Assembly: GCF_029964055.1 (NCBI RefSeq)
Contig: NZ_CP124836.1
Location: 2,356,001-2,420,000, forward strand
Direction: 5' to 3'
Source: Arthrobacter sp. EM1
Lineage (GTDB): Bacteria; Actinomycetota; Actinomycetes; Actinomycetales; Micrococcaceae
DNA length: 64,000 nt
This document shows positions 1 through 9,021 of this stretch, one piece after another. The notes under the pieces were generated by a model, which saw only the letters and a list, made by a program, of their open reading frames with translations, did no database searches and was not told where the DNA came from. Each line of letters begins with the position of its first letter. Position 1 is the first letter of the stretch. Position numbers and translations under genes: made by a program.

Positions 1-1
1 G

Positions 2-835
2 ATCTACGACTCCCTGCTCTCGGAATACGCGGCGATGGGCTTCGAATACGGCTATTCGGTGGAACGACCGAACGCCTTGGTGCTGTGGGAAGCGCAGTTC
101 GGTGACTTCGTCAACGGCGCGCAGACCATCATCGATGAGTTCATCTCCTCGGCCGAACAGAAGTGGGGCCAGCGTTCCTCGCTTGTGCTGATGCTGCCGC
201 ACGGCTACGAAGGCCAGGGGCCGGACCACTCCTCCGCCCGGATCGAGCGGTTCCTGCTGATGTGCGCCGAAGAGAACATGGTCGTGGCAAACCCCACCAC
301 CTCCGCTTCGCACTTCCATCTGCTGCGCCGGCAGGCGTACAGCCGGCCGCGCAAACCGCTGATCATCTTCACACCGAAGCAGCTGCTCCGGCTCAAGGCC
401 GCAGCGTCTTCGGTCGAGGATTTCACCACGGGCGCCTTCCGGACCGTCATCCCCGAGCATGAGCAGCTCCCGGCCGACGCCGTCGAGCGTGTCCTGCTCG
501 TCTCCGGCCGCCTGTACTACGATCTCCTGTCCACACGGCAGAAGACCGGTGACAAGACCACAGCGATCGTCCGCGTTGAGCAGCTTTACCCGCTGCCCGC
601 CGCCGAGATTGCCGCCGAACTTGCCAAGTACCCGAACGCCGAAGTTGTCTGGGCGCAGGACGAGCCCGCGAACCAGGGGCCGTGGCCCTTTATCGGCCTG
701 AACCTTCCCGACGCCCTGGAGCGCCGGGTGCGCCTCATTTCCCGTCCCGCCTCGGCTTCCACGGCGGCAGGATCGATGAAGCGCCACGCGGCCGAGCAGG
801 ATGCTCTGCTCAAACAGGCGTTCGCACGTAAGTAA
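2..835 (+). CDS. kgd: Multifunctional 2-oxoglutarate dehydrogenase E1/decarboxylase, C-terminal part
   Basis: This is the 3' end of the large actinobacterial enzyme that decarboxylates 2-oxoglutarate in the TCA cycle with thiamine diphosphate. The frame is open from base 2, so the gene enters from the left; the first ATG at 35 is internal. Visible family stretches are LLSEYAAMGFEYGYS, LVLMLPHGYEGQGPDHSSAR and NPTTSASHFHLLRRQ, which belong to the transketolase-like pyrimidine-binding domain. They are followed by the C-terminal domain with RVEQLYPLP and VVWAQDEPANQG. A strong hairpin follows the stop, so this is the end of its transcript. Family assignment is secure; the fused E2-like N-terminus usual in Actinobacteria lies outside the window. 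Confidence 0.95.
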   Translation: MYDSLLSEYAAMGFEYGYSVERPNALVLWEAQFGDFVNGAQTIIDEFISSAEQKWGQRSSLVLMLPHGYEGQGPDHSSARIERFLLMCAEENMVVANPTTSASHFHLLRRQAYSRPRKPLIIFTPKQLLRLKAAASSVEDFTTGAFRTVIPEHEQLPADAVERVLLVSGRLYYDLLSTRQKTGDKTTAIVRVEQLYPLPAAEIAAELAKYPNAEVVWAQDEPANQGPWPFIGLNLPDALERRVRLISRPASASTAAGSMKRHAAEQDALLKQAFARK

Positions 836-845
836 GGTCATCGCT

Positions 846-883
846 GCCCGGCCGGAGGTGCACCTACACAACTCCGGCCGGGC
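846..883 (+). terminator. Hairpin terminator after kgd
   Basis: A perfect 12-bp inverted repeat (GCCCGGCCGGAG and its complement) around a 14-nt loop starts 10 bases after the kgd stop codon. No long U tract follows, which is common for GC-rich actinobacterial terminators. Confidence 0.75.
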
Positions 884-969
884 ACCGGTGTTTAACCGGC
901 GGTGTCCCCCGCCATCACGGATGGTCCCGGGGAACGGTTTATTGGACGCTCTGGAGTGAAGAGGTAGTC

Positions 970-1569
970 GTGGAAGATCGAAAGCTGCGGATCGCAGCCG
1001 TTGGCGATGAAATGCTGGCCGGGCTGGGTGATCCCCGCGCACTGGGCTGGCTGGGCCGGGTGCTGGCGCGCACGCCGCAGGACGGGTTGTCCCTGGAATG
1101 CTATTCCCTCCCCTGCCCGCAGGAAGGCACCGAAGGGCTGGCAGCCCGTTGGCTCGCGGAAGCCGGCCGGCGCTTCAACGACCACTGCGAAAACCGCCTC
1201 GTAATTGGACTCTCCGGCCGGGATGTCGAATTTGGGCTCTCGACTGCCCGGAGCCGGCTCAACCTCGCCAACATCCTGGACGCGGCCTCGCAGAACAAGA
1301 TCGAGGTCTTTATCGTGGGCCCGCCGCCAACATTGGATCCCGCGCAGAACCGCCGGCTCGGCGAACTGAACACCGCATTTGCGGACGTCACCACCCGGCG
1401 CAAGCACCTCTACGTCGACACCTTTTCGCCGCTGCTCAATCACGAGCAGTGGCGCCAGGACCTGGCCGCGAACGGCGGCACCCCCGGCCAGGCCGGCTAC
1501 GGCCTGATGGCGTGGCTCGTGCTGCACCGCGGCTGGTTCCAGTGGCTGGGGATTGACGCGCCGGCGTAG
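970..1569 (+). CDS. SGNH/GDSL-hydrolase-like protein with degenerate active site
   Basis: A 199-residue cytoplasmic-looking protein with no signal peptide. The GTG start at 970 is chosen because a GAAGAGG ribosome site lies just upstream. The fold order resembles SGNH hydrolases: an N-terminal block RIAAVGDEMLAG where GDS is expected, VIGLSGRDVEFG where the Gly/Asn blocks are expected, VFIVGPPPT, and a C-terminal GTPGQAGYGLMAW where the DxxH pair precedes GY. The Ser of GDS appears to be Glu, and the Asp and His of the last block appear missing. Either it is a non-catalytic relative or the chemistry differs. It stands alone between the kgd terminator and the DUF4097 operon. Confidence 0.6.
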   Translation: MEDRKLRIAAVGDEMLAGLGDPRALGWLGRVLARTPQDGLSLECYSLPCPQEGTEGLAARWLAEAGRRFNDHCENRLVIGLSGRDVEFGLSTARSRLNLANILDAASQNKIEVFIVGPPPTLDPAQNRRLGELNTAFADVTTRRKHLYVDTFSPLLNHEQWRQDLAANGGTPGQAGYGLMAWLVLHRGWFQWLGIDAPA

Positions 1570-1599
1570 CCGCCGGTATCCGTCCCCGGGAAAACTCCG

Positions 1600-1660
1600 C
1601 GATATATCTTGACCGTGCCAGGACGGCGATATATCGTGACTTATGAGTCACGATATATCG
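1600..1660. promoter_or_regulatory. CGATATATCG palindromic operator region
   Basis: Three CGATATATC-type sites occur within 61 bases. The second and third form a perfect 15-bp inverted repeat (1627-1641 and 1646-1660; CGATATATCGTGACT and complement) with a 4-base loop, and each 10-mer is itself a palindrome. The cluster ends 39 bases before the DUF4097 start. The downstream PadR-type regulator is the natural candidate to bind it; that assignment is inference. Confidence 0.7.
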
Positions 1661-1698
1661 CAACTATCCGCACGAAGTATCGCCCTCCTGGAGGAGCC

Positions 1699-2526
1699 AT
1701 GACAGAGAACAACTGGACCGTCACCGGTCCGCAGACCATCGACGTCGACGGCGTCAGCTCGCTTAAGCTCGGCATCGTCCGGGGACGCTTCGACATCGTC
1801 ACCCATGATGAGCCCGTCACCCGAATCGAAGTATCCGAGGTCCATGGCGACCCGCTGGCGATCAGCCTCGTGAACGGCCGCCTCGAGGTCCGCCACCAGC
1901 TGCACGGGCCGCAGGGGTGGTTCAAGAACCTTATGGGGACCGTCAACAACAGCAGCAGCAACTCGCTGGTCATCAGCATCGCCGCGCCGGCCGGGATCGA
2001 CATTGAGGCCGGGACCGTCAGCGGCGACGGTATGGTCTCCGGGGTCAGCGGGCACACCCGGCTGAACACGGTCTCCGGTTCCGTGCTGGCCGACGGCACC
2101 GCCGGGGACCTCTCACTCAACACCGTCAGCGGCGAAGTGATCGCCCGCAACCATCGCGGCGTGCTGACGGCCAAGAGCGTCTCGGGCGAGGTCACGGCCT
2201 CGGGTGACCTCAGCAATATCCGCGCCAACACCGTAAGTGGCGACCTCAATTTCGACCTGCACGGCTTCGCCCAGGACTTTGGTGCCAATTCAGTCTCCGG
2301 AGACGTCACCATCCGGCTCCCGCAGGATGTCGGCGTGGACATCATTGCCAAGTCCGCCAGCGGCACCATCGTCATTGACGACCAGAAGTACAATCAGCCA
2401 GGAGGCACGGTCCAGACCATCGCCGGCCCGGACACCCAACTTATGCTGGTCCGGACCAATTCAGTGTCCGGCAGGACGTCGATCTTCCACGGCCTGCCCG
2501 GCGCGGACACCGTACAGGAACGCTGA
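1699..2526 (+). CDS. DUF4097 family beta-strand repeat protein
   Basis: A 275-residue protein without signal peptide or membrane segment. ATG 1699 has a GGAGGAG ribosome site directly upstream, so it is preferred over in-frame upstream starts that would run through the palindromes. The centre is built of short beta repeats with the recurring core VSG: TVSGDGMVSGVSG, NTVSGSV, NTVSGEV, KSVSGEV, NTVSGDL, NSVSGDV, KSASGTI. This is the hallmark of DUF4097/DUF4098 putative adhesin-like right-handed repeats. Its stop overlaps the PadR start by one base (TGATG), so the two are translationally coupled. Molecular function is unknown; DUF4097 proteins often travel with envelope-stress or PadR regulators. 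Confidence 0.85.
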   Translation: MTENNWTVTGPQTIDVDGVSSLKLGIVRGRFDIVTHDEPVTRIEVSEVHGDPLAISLVNGRLEVRHQLHGPQGWFKNLMGTVNNSSSNSLVISIAAPAGIDIEAGTVSGDGMVSGVSGHTRLNTVSGSVLADGTAGDLSLNTVSGEVIARNHRGVLTAKSVSGEVTASGDLSNIRANTVSGDLNFDLHGFAQDFGANSVSGDVTIRLPQDVGVDIIAKSASGTIVIDDQKYNQPGGTVQTIAGPDTQLMLVRTNSVSGRTSIFHGLPGADTVQER

Positions 2527-3146
2527 TGCCCCCGGTCTTCGCCCACGGGGCCCTGCGGCTCTATCTGCTGGCACTGCTGGAATCGGGTCCGAAGCACGGC
2601 TACGAGCTGATCAAGGCGCTCAGCGAACGTTTCGGCGGAACCTACTCCCCCAGCGCCGGAACGATTTATCCGCGGCTGGGCAAGCTGGAGGAGGAAGGGC
2701 TGGTGGACACCCACAGCGAGGGACGCCGTACCTACTACAGCATCACCCCGGGCGGACTCCTGGAGCTGGAGCGCCGGCGGGACGAACTTGCAGGCGTGGA
2801 AAAAGATATCAGCGCGTCCGTCCGGCGGCTGGCCGACAACCTGCGGCAGGACATCAAGGTCAACATGCGCGGCCTCCGGGCCGAGCTGGCTGCAACGGCC
2901 GAGGCCGCGCGTTCCTCGGCCCGCGCAGCTGGCTCAACAGTTGCCGCGTTGGCCGGGCAGCGCTACTCACCGGAAGGCGACACCCGACTGCGGGAGGCCG
3001 AGATGCTGGTGCAGGCCTTCCGCGACGACGTCCGGGTGGAACTGCGCCGCCACGGCGGACGGCACCCGATCACGCCGGTGACGCTGGAGACTGTCAAGAC
3101 GGTACTGGACCAGGCACGGATCTCCATCCGCAATTCCCTCGAGTGA
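2526..3146 (+). CDS. PadR family transcriptional regulator
   Basis: A 206-residue regulator. The N-terminal winged helix of about 85 residues is typical PadR: LYLLALLESGPKHGYELIKALSERF, then TYSPSAGTIYPRLGKLEEEGLV and GRRTYYSITPGG for the wing. The C-terminal half is rich in Arg, Ala and Glu, probably helical for dimerisation, and longer than in minimal PadR proteins. It overlaps the DUF4097 gene by one base and forms an operon with it. It probably represses its own operon through the CGATATATCG palindromes upstream of DUF4097; the ligand is unknown. Confidence 0.92.
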   Translation: MPPVFAHGALRLYLLALLESGPKHGYELIKALSERFGGTYSPSAGTIYPRLGKLEEEGLVDTHSEGRRTYYSITPGGLLELERRRDELAGVEKDISASVRRLADNLRQDIKVNMRGLRAELAATAEAARSSARAAGSTVAALAGQRYSPEGDTRLREAEMLVQAFRDDVRVELRRHGGRHPITPVTLETVKTVLDQARISIRNSLE

Positions 3147-3236
3147 TCCGCCCGCCCCGCCGGTTCGCGGCGGGTGCCCCGATGTGGGAGACTTGAGGGC
3201 AGCTCTTTTGAGTACCAAAAATTAAGGAGGCCAGCT

Positions 3237-3311
3237 ATGAGCAAACGTGCACGTAAACGTCGTGACCGTAAGCGTGGCGGCGCGAACCACGGCAAGCGCC
3301 CCAACGCCTAA
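3237..3311 (+). CDS. 50S ribosomal protein bL37
   Basis: A 24-residue, extremely basic protein: MSKRARKRRDRKRGG then ANHGKRPNA. It begins at an ATG preceded by a strong TAAGGAGG ribosome site at optimal spacing. The composition and the C-terminal NHGKRPNA match bL37, the tiny large-subunit protein first seen in mycobacterial ribosome structures and confined to Actinobacteria. It is too short for ordinary gene callers. It is followed at once by a strong terminator, so it is a monocistronic, probably highly expressed gene. Confidence 0.9.
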   Translation: MSKRARKRRDRKRGGANHGKRPNA

Positions 3312-3339
3312 GCAAAGCTTGGAATGACAGCTTTAGACG

Positions 3340-3381
3340 AATGACCCCGGAACCTCACGGTTTCCGGGGTCATTCGTTTTT
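3340..3381 (+). terminator. Rho-independent terminator after bL37, probably shared with rsrA
   Basis: A perfect 13-bp inverted repeat (AATGACCCCGGAA and complement) with a 9-base loop is followed by CGTTTTT. It lies between the convergent bL37 and rsrA genes and could stop transcription from both sides. Confidence 0.85.
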
Positions 3382-3408
3382 GGCGGTCGAGCCGAACCTT
3401 GGGCCCGG

Positions 3409-3669
3409 TCAGGCCTCAACCGGGTTGCTCGAGTGGATCCGGTCCAGGATCGCGTTCTTGAGGTTTTCCGGGGCTGCCTCGCTGCAGGAACGCTTCACCA
3501 TGACCCTGATGACACATTCGAGGTCGTACTGCTCAAAACATTCCGGGCAGCCGTCCAAGTGGTCCTTGATTTCGGCGATGTCATCGTGGGTGAGGGCACC
3601 GTCGAGGTACTCGTAGATACGTTGCATCCGGGTGTCGTCGCAGTCGCCCAGTCCCTGGCAGTCGCTCAT
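3409..3669 (-). CDS. rsrA: Mycothiol-system zinc anti-sigma factor RsrA
   Basis: An 86-residue ZAS-family anti-sigma factor that holds SigR inactive under reducing conditions and releases it when its zinc-thiolate centre is oxidised. The key motif HLDGCPEC (H-x3-C-x2-C) is at about residues 37-44. Further Cys residues lie in CQGLGDC near the N-terminus and at positions 52 and 62. It overlaps the end of sigR by 4 bases (ATGA), the usual coupled sigR-rsrA arrangement. Length and motif are typical. Confidence 0.95.
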   Translation of the reverse strand: MSDCQGLGDCDDTRMQRIYEYLDGALTHDDIAEIKDHLDGCPECFEQYDLECVIRVMVKRSCSEAAPENLKNAILDRIHSSNPVEA

Positions 3670-4463
3670 TTCCTGTTCTCCTGTTTGTCGCTTCCGGCAG
3701 CCGCGATTGCATCTGCAGCCCTGAATCCGCGCTCGGCGGCGTAGTCGCCGAGCATATCCCGCAGCAGCTTCCGGCCGCGGTGCAGGCGGGACATCACGGT
3801 CCCGATCGGCGTGTTCATAATTTCTGAAATTTCCTTGTACGCGAATCCCTCGACGTCGGCAAAATAGACCGCCAGCCGGAACTCCTCCGGAATGGACTGC
3901 AGCGCCCGCTTCACATCCGAGTCCGGCAGGTGGTCGAGGGCCTCGGCTTCGGCCGACCGCAGACCCGAGGACGTATGCGACTCGGCCCGGGCCAGCTGCC
4001 AGTCCTCAATGGTGTCCGAGTTGGACTGCAGGGGCTCGCGTTGGCGCTTGCGGTAAAGATTGATGTAGGTATTCGTCAGGATGCGGTAAAGCCAGGCCTT
4101 CAAGTTGGTGCCGGGCTTGTACTGATGGAACGCGGAGAAAGCCTTGGTGTACGCCTCCTGGACGAGATCCTCGGCGTCGGCGGGGTTTCGGGCCATCCTC
4201 ATGGCCGCGGAGTACAGCTGGTCAACATACTGCATGGCGTCGCGTTCGAACCGCGCCCGGCGTTCCTGCGTCGTTTCAGTCGCAGTGTCCAGCGCCTGAC
4301 CGTCCACGATCGTCTCCCGGGCCGCCGCGTCCAGCCCGGCGTCAATCTCCGGGGCAGCCCCTGACGGTGCGCCAGCAGGACTGGCGGCGGGTGGCTTGGC
4401 GGGTGTGGCACCGTTTCCGGCGACCGTGTGCTTGGCCGTGACGGCCGGATCCATGGTGCTCAT
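3666..4463 (-). CDS. sigR: ECF RNA polymerase sigma factor SigR/SigH (thiol-oxidative stress)
   Basis: A group-4 sigma factor of the SigR/SigH type that directs disulfide-stress genes. Region 2 has [22 protein letters not shown] and [22 protein letters not shown]; region 4 has [22 protein letters not shown] and [19 protein letters not shown] 4463 gives 265 residues with an unusual Ala/Pro-rich N-terminal stretch of about 60 residues. The frame stays open upstream to a GTG at 4667, which would add 68 residues. This is reminiscent of the extended, unstable SigR' isoform of Streptomyces. The promoter at 4755-4780 would produce a leader that includes both starts. It overlaps rsrA by 4 bases. Confidence 0.93.
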   Translation of the reverse strand: MSTMDPAVTAKHTVAGNGATPAKPPAASPAGAPSGAAPEIDAGLDAAARETIVDGQALDTATETTQERRARFERDAMQYVDQLYSAAMRMARNPADAEDLVQEAYTKAFSAFHQYKPGTNLKAWLYRILTNTYINLYRKRQREPLQSNSDTIEDWQLARAESHTSSGLRSAEAEALDHLPDSDVKRALQSIPEEFRLAVYFADVEGFAYKEISEIMNTPIGTVMSRLHRGRKLLRDMLGDYAAERGFRAADAIAAAGSDKQENRK

Positions 4464-4754
4464 TGCCCCCAAGTCTACTGTGAGAGTGCGGCGGCCGTCC
4501 CGGCCTGCCGGCATGGTTGCCTGCTGCAGGGCATCAGCCCACAACTGCCCGCCTCCTAACGCCGGTTTCCCGCTGGTCGCCAAGAGACTGTTCCATAACG
4601 GCGTATCCTTCACCAGAACCATAGTTCCGCCTTCCTGCGCCACGACTGACTCGTTTGCCCGTGGCACCGTGTTCCAGCCCGTCGTTCCGGGCCGATCTGA
4701 CTTTCGCTGAACCTACATCCAGCCCTAAACCAGGGCCTGGAATCTGCTATTGAC

Positions 4755-4780
4755 AACCCCGCCCGGCGGGCAAATATTCC
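4755..4780 (-). promoter_or_regulatory. SigR-type autoregulatory promoter of sigR-rsrA
   Basis: On the minus strand GGAAT (4780-4776) is followed after exactly 18 bases by GTT (4757-4755). This is the established SigR/SigH consensus (GGAAT-N18-GTT). The predicted transcript would start near 4747 and read into sigR, giving the positive feedback known for this system. It lies in the divergent region shared with doxX. Confidence 0.8.
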
Positions 4781-4849
4781 ACAAAAGTGCAAGACTAGAA
4801 CCGGTTCTCCCGCTTCATTCCCGCGGTCCGCCCACCCAGGAGGAATTTC

Positions 4850-5365
4850 ATGTCGTTTGTCCGCTTTCTCGCCCGGCCCATGCTGGCGTCCAGTTTCGTC
4901 CTTGCCGGGCTGGACAAGCTCAAGAACGCGGATGACACCGCCACGCAGCTCTCACCCCTGCTGCGCCGCGCGGCGGAGTCCCTGCCGTTCCAGACCAGCG
5001 AAAAAGTCCTCGCCCGGGTCATCGGCGGCACCCAGGTCGGGGCCGGCCTTATGTTTGCCCTCGGCAAGTCGGCACGTCTGGCCGCAAGCATCCTGGCTGT
5101 CATCTCGGCGCTCAACAGCTACGTCGAATGGCGCAGCGCGGACATCACCTCCACTGAGGGCCGCAACGCCCGCCGCAAGCAGCTGCTCAAGAACGTCTCA
5201 CTGACCGGCGGCGTCCTGCTCGCCGCAGTCGACACGGACGGCCGTCCCAGCCTGGCCTGGCGGGCTGAGCACCTTGCGGCCGATGTCCGGAAGAGCACCG
5301 GCAAACAGATGAAAAAAGCCGACAAGGCCGTACGCAAAGCCGTAGACCACACCGTCGGAGCCTAA
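4850..5365 (+). CDS. DoxX family membrane protein
   Basis: A 171-residue integral membrane protein. The N-terminus [20 protein letters not shown] and the following [23 protein letters not shown] segments are hydrophobic and fit the DoxX four-helix fold. The C-terminal 50 residues are basic, soluble and Lys/Ala-rich. The ATG has an AGGAGG site. DoxX proteins are quinone-associated redox membrane subunits; in mycobacteria one works with superoxide dismutase and a sulfurtransferase. Its position divergent from sigR suggests a link to thiol stress, but no SigR promoter was recognised on this strand. Confidence 0.85.
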   Translation: MSFVRFLARPMLASSFVLAGLDKLKNADDTATQLSPLLRRAAESLPFQTSEKVLARVIGGTQVGAGLMFALGKSARLAASILAVISALNSYVEWRSADITSTEGRNARRKQLLKNVSLTGGVLLAAVDTDGRPSLAWRAEHLAADVRKSTGKQMKKADKAVRKAVDHTVGA

Positions 5366-5372
5366 AGCAGCA

Positions 5373-6803
5373 ATGACCGGCACCACCCCCACAGCAGCCG
5401 CACACCCCCTGCCGGCGAACGCTGCCGCCCTCTGGCCGGCGCCCTTCGCCGGACACCCGGTGGACGCAACAGTCACCGTTCCGGGGTCCAAGTCCCTGAC
5501 CAACCGCTATCTCGTGCTGGCCGCCCTCGCGGACGGGCCCTCACGGCTCCGGGCTCCGCTGCACTCCCGGGACTCCGCCCTGATGATCGCGGCGCTGCGG
5601 CAACTCGGGGCCCGGATCACGGAAGTGCCCGGCGACGGCGATTTCGGCCCGGACCTGGCCATCACGCCCATCAGCCAGGCGGCAGCCGGGGGGACGGGAG
5701 TGGTGGACTGCGGGCTGGCGGGGACGGTTATGCGGTTCGTGCCGCCCCTCGCGGCCCTGCGCCCGGGGCTGACGCTGTTCGACGGAGATCCGCACGCGCG
5801 CGAGCGCCCAATGGGCCCCATCATCGAAGCCCTCACCGGGCTGGGCGTCAGGGTCAGCGCGCCCGACGGAGGCCCGGCATCCTCGCTGCCGTTCACCGTC
5901 GACGGCGCGGCCGCCGTGCGCGGCGGCCACCTCGTTATTGACGCCAGCGCGTCCTCGCAGTTTGTGTCCGCACTGCTCCTGGCCGGGTCCCGGTTTGTGG
6001 ACGGACTGCACCTCGAACACCAGAGCCACGAACACCCAGGGATGCCCGTTCCCAGCCTTGACCACATCACCATGACCGTCGCCGTGCTGCGCGGAGCCGG
6101 GGTAGCCGTTGACGATTCCCGCCCAAACCACTGGGTTGTCTCGCCCGGACCCATCCGGGCCTTTGACGTCAGGATCGAACAGGACCTTTCCAACGCCGGT
6201 CCGTTCCTGGCGGCGGCCCTGGCCACCCGAGGCACCGTCCGCATCCCGAACTGGCCGGCCCCGACGACGCAGGTCGGCGATATGTGGCGCAGCGTGCTAG
6301 CGGAGATGGGGGCCACCGTGTCGCTCACCGACGGTACCCTGACCGTCACCGGCGGCCCGGAGCTCACCGGCGGGAACTTTCACGAGACCAGCGAACTTGC
6401 CCCCACTGTCGCCGCACTCTGCGCGCTAGCCAGCGGTCCCTCCCGGCTCAGTGGCATCGCCCACCTCCGCGGGCACGAAACGGACCGGCTGGCCGCCCTT
6501 GTGGCGGAGATCAACCGGCTCGGCGGAGACGCGGAGGAGACCTCTGATGGCCTCATCATCCGGCCCGCCCCGCTGCACGGCGGCGTCGTCCGCAGCTACG
6601 CCGACCACCGTATGGCCACGGCCGGCGCCATCCTCGGCCTGGCCGTAGCGGGCGTCGTTGTCGAGGATATTGGGACCACGGCTAAGACCATGCCCGACTT
6701 CCCGCAACTGTGGGAGTCCATGCTTGGCCTCAGCGCAGGAAACACGCCTCCCGCAGGGGCCTCCCCGGCAGAGAAGGACGCCTTCGGTGGCACGCAGCAC
6801 TGA
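5373..6803 (+). CDS. aroA: 3-phosphoshikimate 1-carboxyvinyltransferase (EPSP synthase)
   Basis: A 476-residue cytoplasmic enzyme that transfers the enolpyruvyl group of PEP to shikimate 3-phosphate, the sixth step of the shikimate pathway. Diagnostic stretches in order: [16 protein letters not shown] (substrate Lys/Ser), [77 protein letters not shown] and [15 protein letters not shown]. The N-terminus is about 30 residues longer than in E. coli. It starts 7 bases after doxX and overlaps rsgA by 17 bases, indicating one transcript. Confidence 0.97.
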   Translation: MTGTTPTAAAHPLPANAAALWPAPFAGHPVDATVTVPGSKSLTNRYLVLAALADGPSRLRAPLHSRDSALMIAALRQLGARITEVPGDGDFGPDLAITPISQAAAGGTGVVDCGLAGTVMRFVPPLAALRPGLTLFDGDPHARERPMGPIIEALTGLGVRVSAPDGGPASSLPFTVDGAAAVRGGHLVIDASASSQFVSALLLAGSRFVDGLHLEHQSHEHPGMPVPSLDHITMTVAVLRGAGVAVDDSRPNHWVVSPGPIRAFDVRIEQDLSNAGPFLAAALATRGTVRIPNWPAPTTQVGDMWRSVLAEMGATVSLTDGTLTVTGGPELTGGNFHETSELAPTVAALCALASGPSRLSGIAHLRGHETDRLAALVAEINRLGGDAEETSDGLIIRPAPLHGGVVRSYADHRMATAGAILGLAVAGVVVEDIGTTAKTMPDFPQLWESMLGLSAGNTPPAGASPAEKDAFGGTQH

Positions 6804-7902
6804 TTCCTGGGACGAATCCGACGCCCGGATCCGCCCCAACAAAAAAGGCACCCGGCCCCGCACCAAGGACCGGCCCAGCCACGACGATGCCGTGACCGGG
6901 CGGATCATTACCGTTGACCGCGGACGCTACACCGCCGTCGTCGCCGAAGGCACGGGGGCAGAACGGAAGATCATCGCCGCCCGCGCCCGCGAACTGCGCC
7001 GCAACCCGGTAGTGGCCGGCGACTTCGTTTCGTTGGTCGGCGACGTCAGCGGCGAGCCCGACACCCTGGCCCGGCTGGTCAGGATCCAGGACCGCAGGAC
7101 CCTGCTGCGGCGCAGCGCCGACGACACGGACCCGATCGAGCGGGCCGTCGTCGCCAACGCCGACCAGTTGGTGATCGTGGTGGCGGCCGCCAATCCCGAG
7201 CCGCGGACCGGGTTTATCGACCGCGCCCTGGTGGCCGCGTACGACGCCGGGATCGATCCGCTGCTGCTTGTCACCAAAGCCGACGTCAAGGATCCTGCCG
7301 AGCTCCTCGCCAACTACCAGCACCTTGCTTTCCCGGTGATTATTTCCAAGACGGCGGACTCCGCCGCCTCGGGCATCGATGCCCGCTCCGATGACGGGCT
7401 CTCCGCCCGGCTGGACAAGGACGCCGTCGCACAGCTGCGCGCCTACCTCGACGGGAAGGTCACCGTGATGCTGGGCCATTCCGGCGTCGGCAAGTCCACC
7501 ATGGTTAACGCCCTGACCGGCGCCGAACGCGCCACCGGCGGTGTCAACGCCGTGACCGGGCGCGGCCGCCACACCTCATCCTCCGCGCTGGCCCTCAAAG
7601 TCAACGATGCGCCGGCGGGGAGCTGGATCATCGACACCCCGGGCATCCGCTCCTTCGGGCTCGCCCATGTGGACCCGGACCGGATCCTGCGGTCCTTCCC
7701 CGACCTCGAGCCCGGCACCGACGACTGCGAACGGGGCTGCAAGCACGATTCCAGCGCCGTCAACTGCGGCGTGGACGCCTGGGTGGCCTCCGGCCAGGCA
7801 GGAGAATCCGGTCCGGCCAGGCTCGCCTCACTGCGCCGTTTGCTCGGGACAGACCCGCGGTTGGAAGCCCAGGACGTTAAGGAACTGGGCACCGTCTCCT
7901 AG
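6787..7902 (+). CDS. rsgA: Ribosome small subunit-dependent GTPase A
   Basis: A circularly permuted GTPase that checks late 30S maturation. The GTG start at 6787 is chosen because GAGAAGGA lies 8-9 bases upstream and the protein then begins [14 protein letters not shown], as in relatives; longer starts run inside aroA. An OB-fold N-terminal domain precedes the G motifs in permuted order: [10 protein letters not shown] (G4) first, then GHSGVGKST (G1) and DTPG (G3). The C-terminal zinc knuckle is [15 protein letters not shown]. The basic N-terminal tail ([14 protein letters not shown]) is typical of actinobacterial RsgA. Confidence 0.95.
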   Translation: MARSTDSWDESDARIRPNKKGTRPRTKDRPSHDDAVTGRIITVDRGRYTAVVAEGTGAERKIIAARARELRRNPVVAGDFVSLVGDVSGEPDTLARLVRIQDRRTLLRRSADDTDPIERAVVANADQLVIVVAAANPEPRTGFIDRALVAAYDAGIDPLLLVTKADVKDPAELLANYQHLAFPVIISKTADSAASGIDARSDDGLSARLDKDAVAQLRAYLDGKVTVMLGHSGVGKSTMVNALTGAERATGGVNAVTGRGRHTSSSALALKVNDAPAGSWIIDTPGIRSFGLAHVDPDRILRSFPDLEPGTDDCERGCKHDSSAVNCGVDAWVASGQAGESGPARLASLRRLLGTDPRLEAQDVKELGTVS

Positions 7903-7954
7903 CAGACCGCGGCGCCTACCGCTTCCCTGCCCGCTTTGACGGTAGTTTGGAAGC

Positions 7955-8767
7955 ATGAGTCAACCCGCTTCGAGCTACAACGACGACCTGCGCCTTGCCC
8001 ATGTCCTGGCAGATTCCGTAGATGCCCAGACCATGAGCCGCTTCAAGGCGCTCGACCTTCGGATCGAGACGAAGCCGGACCTGACGCCGGTCACTGACGC
8101 CGATAAATCCGCCGAGGAGGCCATCCGTGGCCAGCTGTCGCGGTCCCGGCCCCGCGACGCCGTGCTCGGGGAGGAGTTCGGCAGTTCCGGCCACGGCTCC
8201 CGCCGCTGGATCATCGACCCGATTGACGGGACCAAAAACTTCGTCCGCGGCGTCCCGGTCTGGGCGACGCTGATCGCCCTCGTCGATGAGGGCGAGCCGG
8301 TAGTCGGCGTTGTCAGTGCCCCGGCGCTGGGAAAGCGCTGGTGGGCGGCAAAAGGCGCCGGTGCGTACATGGGCCGTTCACTGGCGGCCGCAACCCGGCT
8401 GAAGGTCTCCAACGTCGCGAGCCTGCCGGATGCCTCGCTGTCATATTCCAGCCTGGGAGGTTGGAAGCAGCGCGGCAACCTTGACGAGTTCCTGGGGCTC
8501 ACCGAAGAGGTGTGGCGGACCCGCGCCTACGGCGACTTCTGGTCCTACTGCCTGGTGGCGGAAGGTGCCGTTGATATCGCCTGCGAACCCGAACTCAACC
8601 TCTACGACATGGCCGCGCTGGTTCCGATCGTCACCGAGGCCGGCGGCCGCTTTACCTCCCTCGAAGGAGAAGACGGTCCCTTCGGCGGCAACGCCCTCGC
8701 GACCAACTCCATTCTGCACTCCGAAGTCCTCAAGCGTCTGAACCCCGGGCTGGACGACCTGCTGTAA
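7955..8767 (+). CDS. hisN: Histidinol-phosphatase, inositol-monophosphatase type
   Basis: A 270-residue Mg-dependent phosphatase that in Actinobacteria performs the histidinol-phosphate step of histidine synthesis. Metal and phosphate motifs: [34 protein letters not shown] (the IMPase signature) and the late [19 protein letters not shown], with Tyr-Asp where IMPases have Trp-Asp. The order aroA-rsgA-hisN near sigR-rsrA is conserved in this group and supports hisN over a generic inositol phosphatase. A 52-base gap separates it from rsgA. Confidence 0.9.
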   Translation: MSQPASSYNDDLRLAHVLADSVDAQTMSRFKALDLRIETKPDLTPVTDADKSAEEAIRGQLSRSRPRDAVLGEEFGSSGHGSRRWIIDPIDGTKNFVRGVPVWATLIALVDEGEPVVGVVSAPALGKRWWAAKGAGAYMGRSLAAATRLKVSNVASLPDASLSYSSLGGWKQRGNLDEFLGLTEEVWRTRAYGDFWSYCLVAEGAVDIACEPELNLYDMAALVPIVTEAGGRFTSLEGEDGPFGGNALATNSILHSEVLKRLNPGLDDLL

Positions 8768-8870
8768 GCGCGTCCGGCGCCGTTCGGCAGCTTCGGTACC
8801 GGACCGTCACAAAGGACTTCACAATCCTGCCCTGCCTTTTCCACGGAAGCCGGCATGGCCTAGGCTCGAA

Positions 8871-8955
8871 CCAGGTCACGAGTGCCAGCGCTAAACCCCG
8901 GTTTGCTGGCCGGCAACCCTCCATTCGCGGCGGGGTGCCCCGGGTGACGACCTGG
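8871..8955 (+). promoter_or_regulatory. SAM-IV riboswitch
   Basis: The RNA begins and ends with a perfect 7-bp closing helix (CCAGGTC at 8871-8877, GACCTGG at 8949-8955). Between them is the conserved SAM-IV core: GTCACGAGTGCCAGCG, AAACCCCGGTTTGCTGGC, CGGCAACCCTCCATTCGCGG and GGGGTGCCCCGGGTGA. These match the actinobacterial SAM-IV consensus as I remember it, including the ligand-binding core shared with SAM-I. The class regulates sulfur-metabolism genes in response to S-adenosylmethionine. It lies 66 bases ahead of the class V aminotransferase; a GGATCCCCGG-GGGGTCCTTTT stem at about 8985-9008 may act as the expression platform. Confidence 0.92.
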
Positions 8956-9021
8956 CCGGTCCGGAACGGACCCGGCAAGCGCGGATCCCCGGTGCGTGGG
9001 GTCCTTTTCGAGCGAGGCCCC

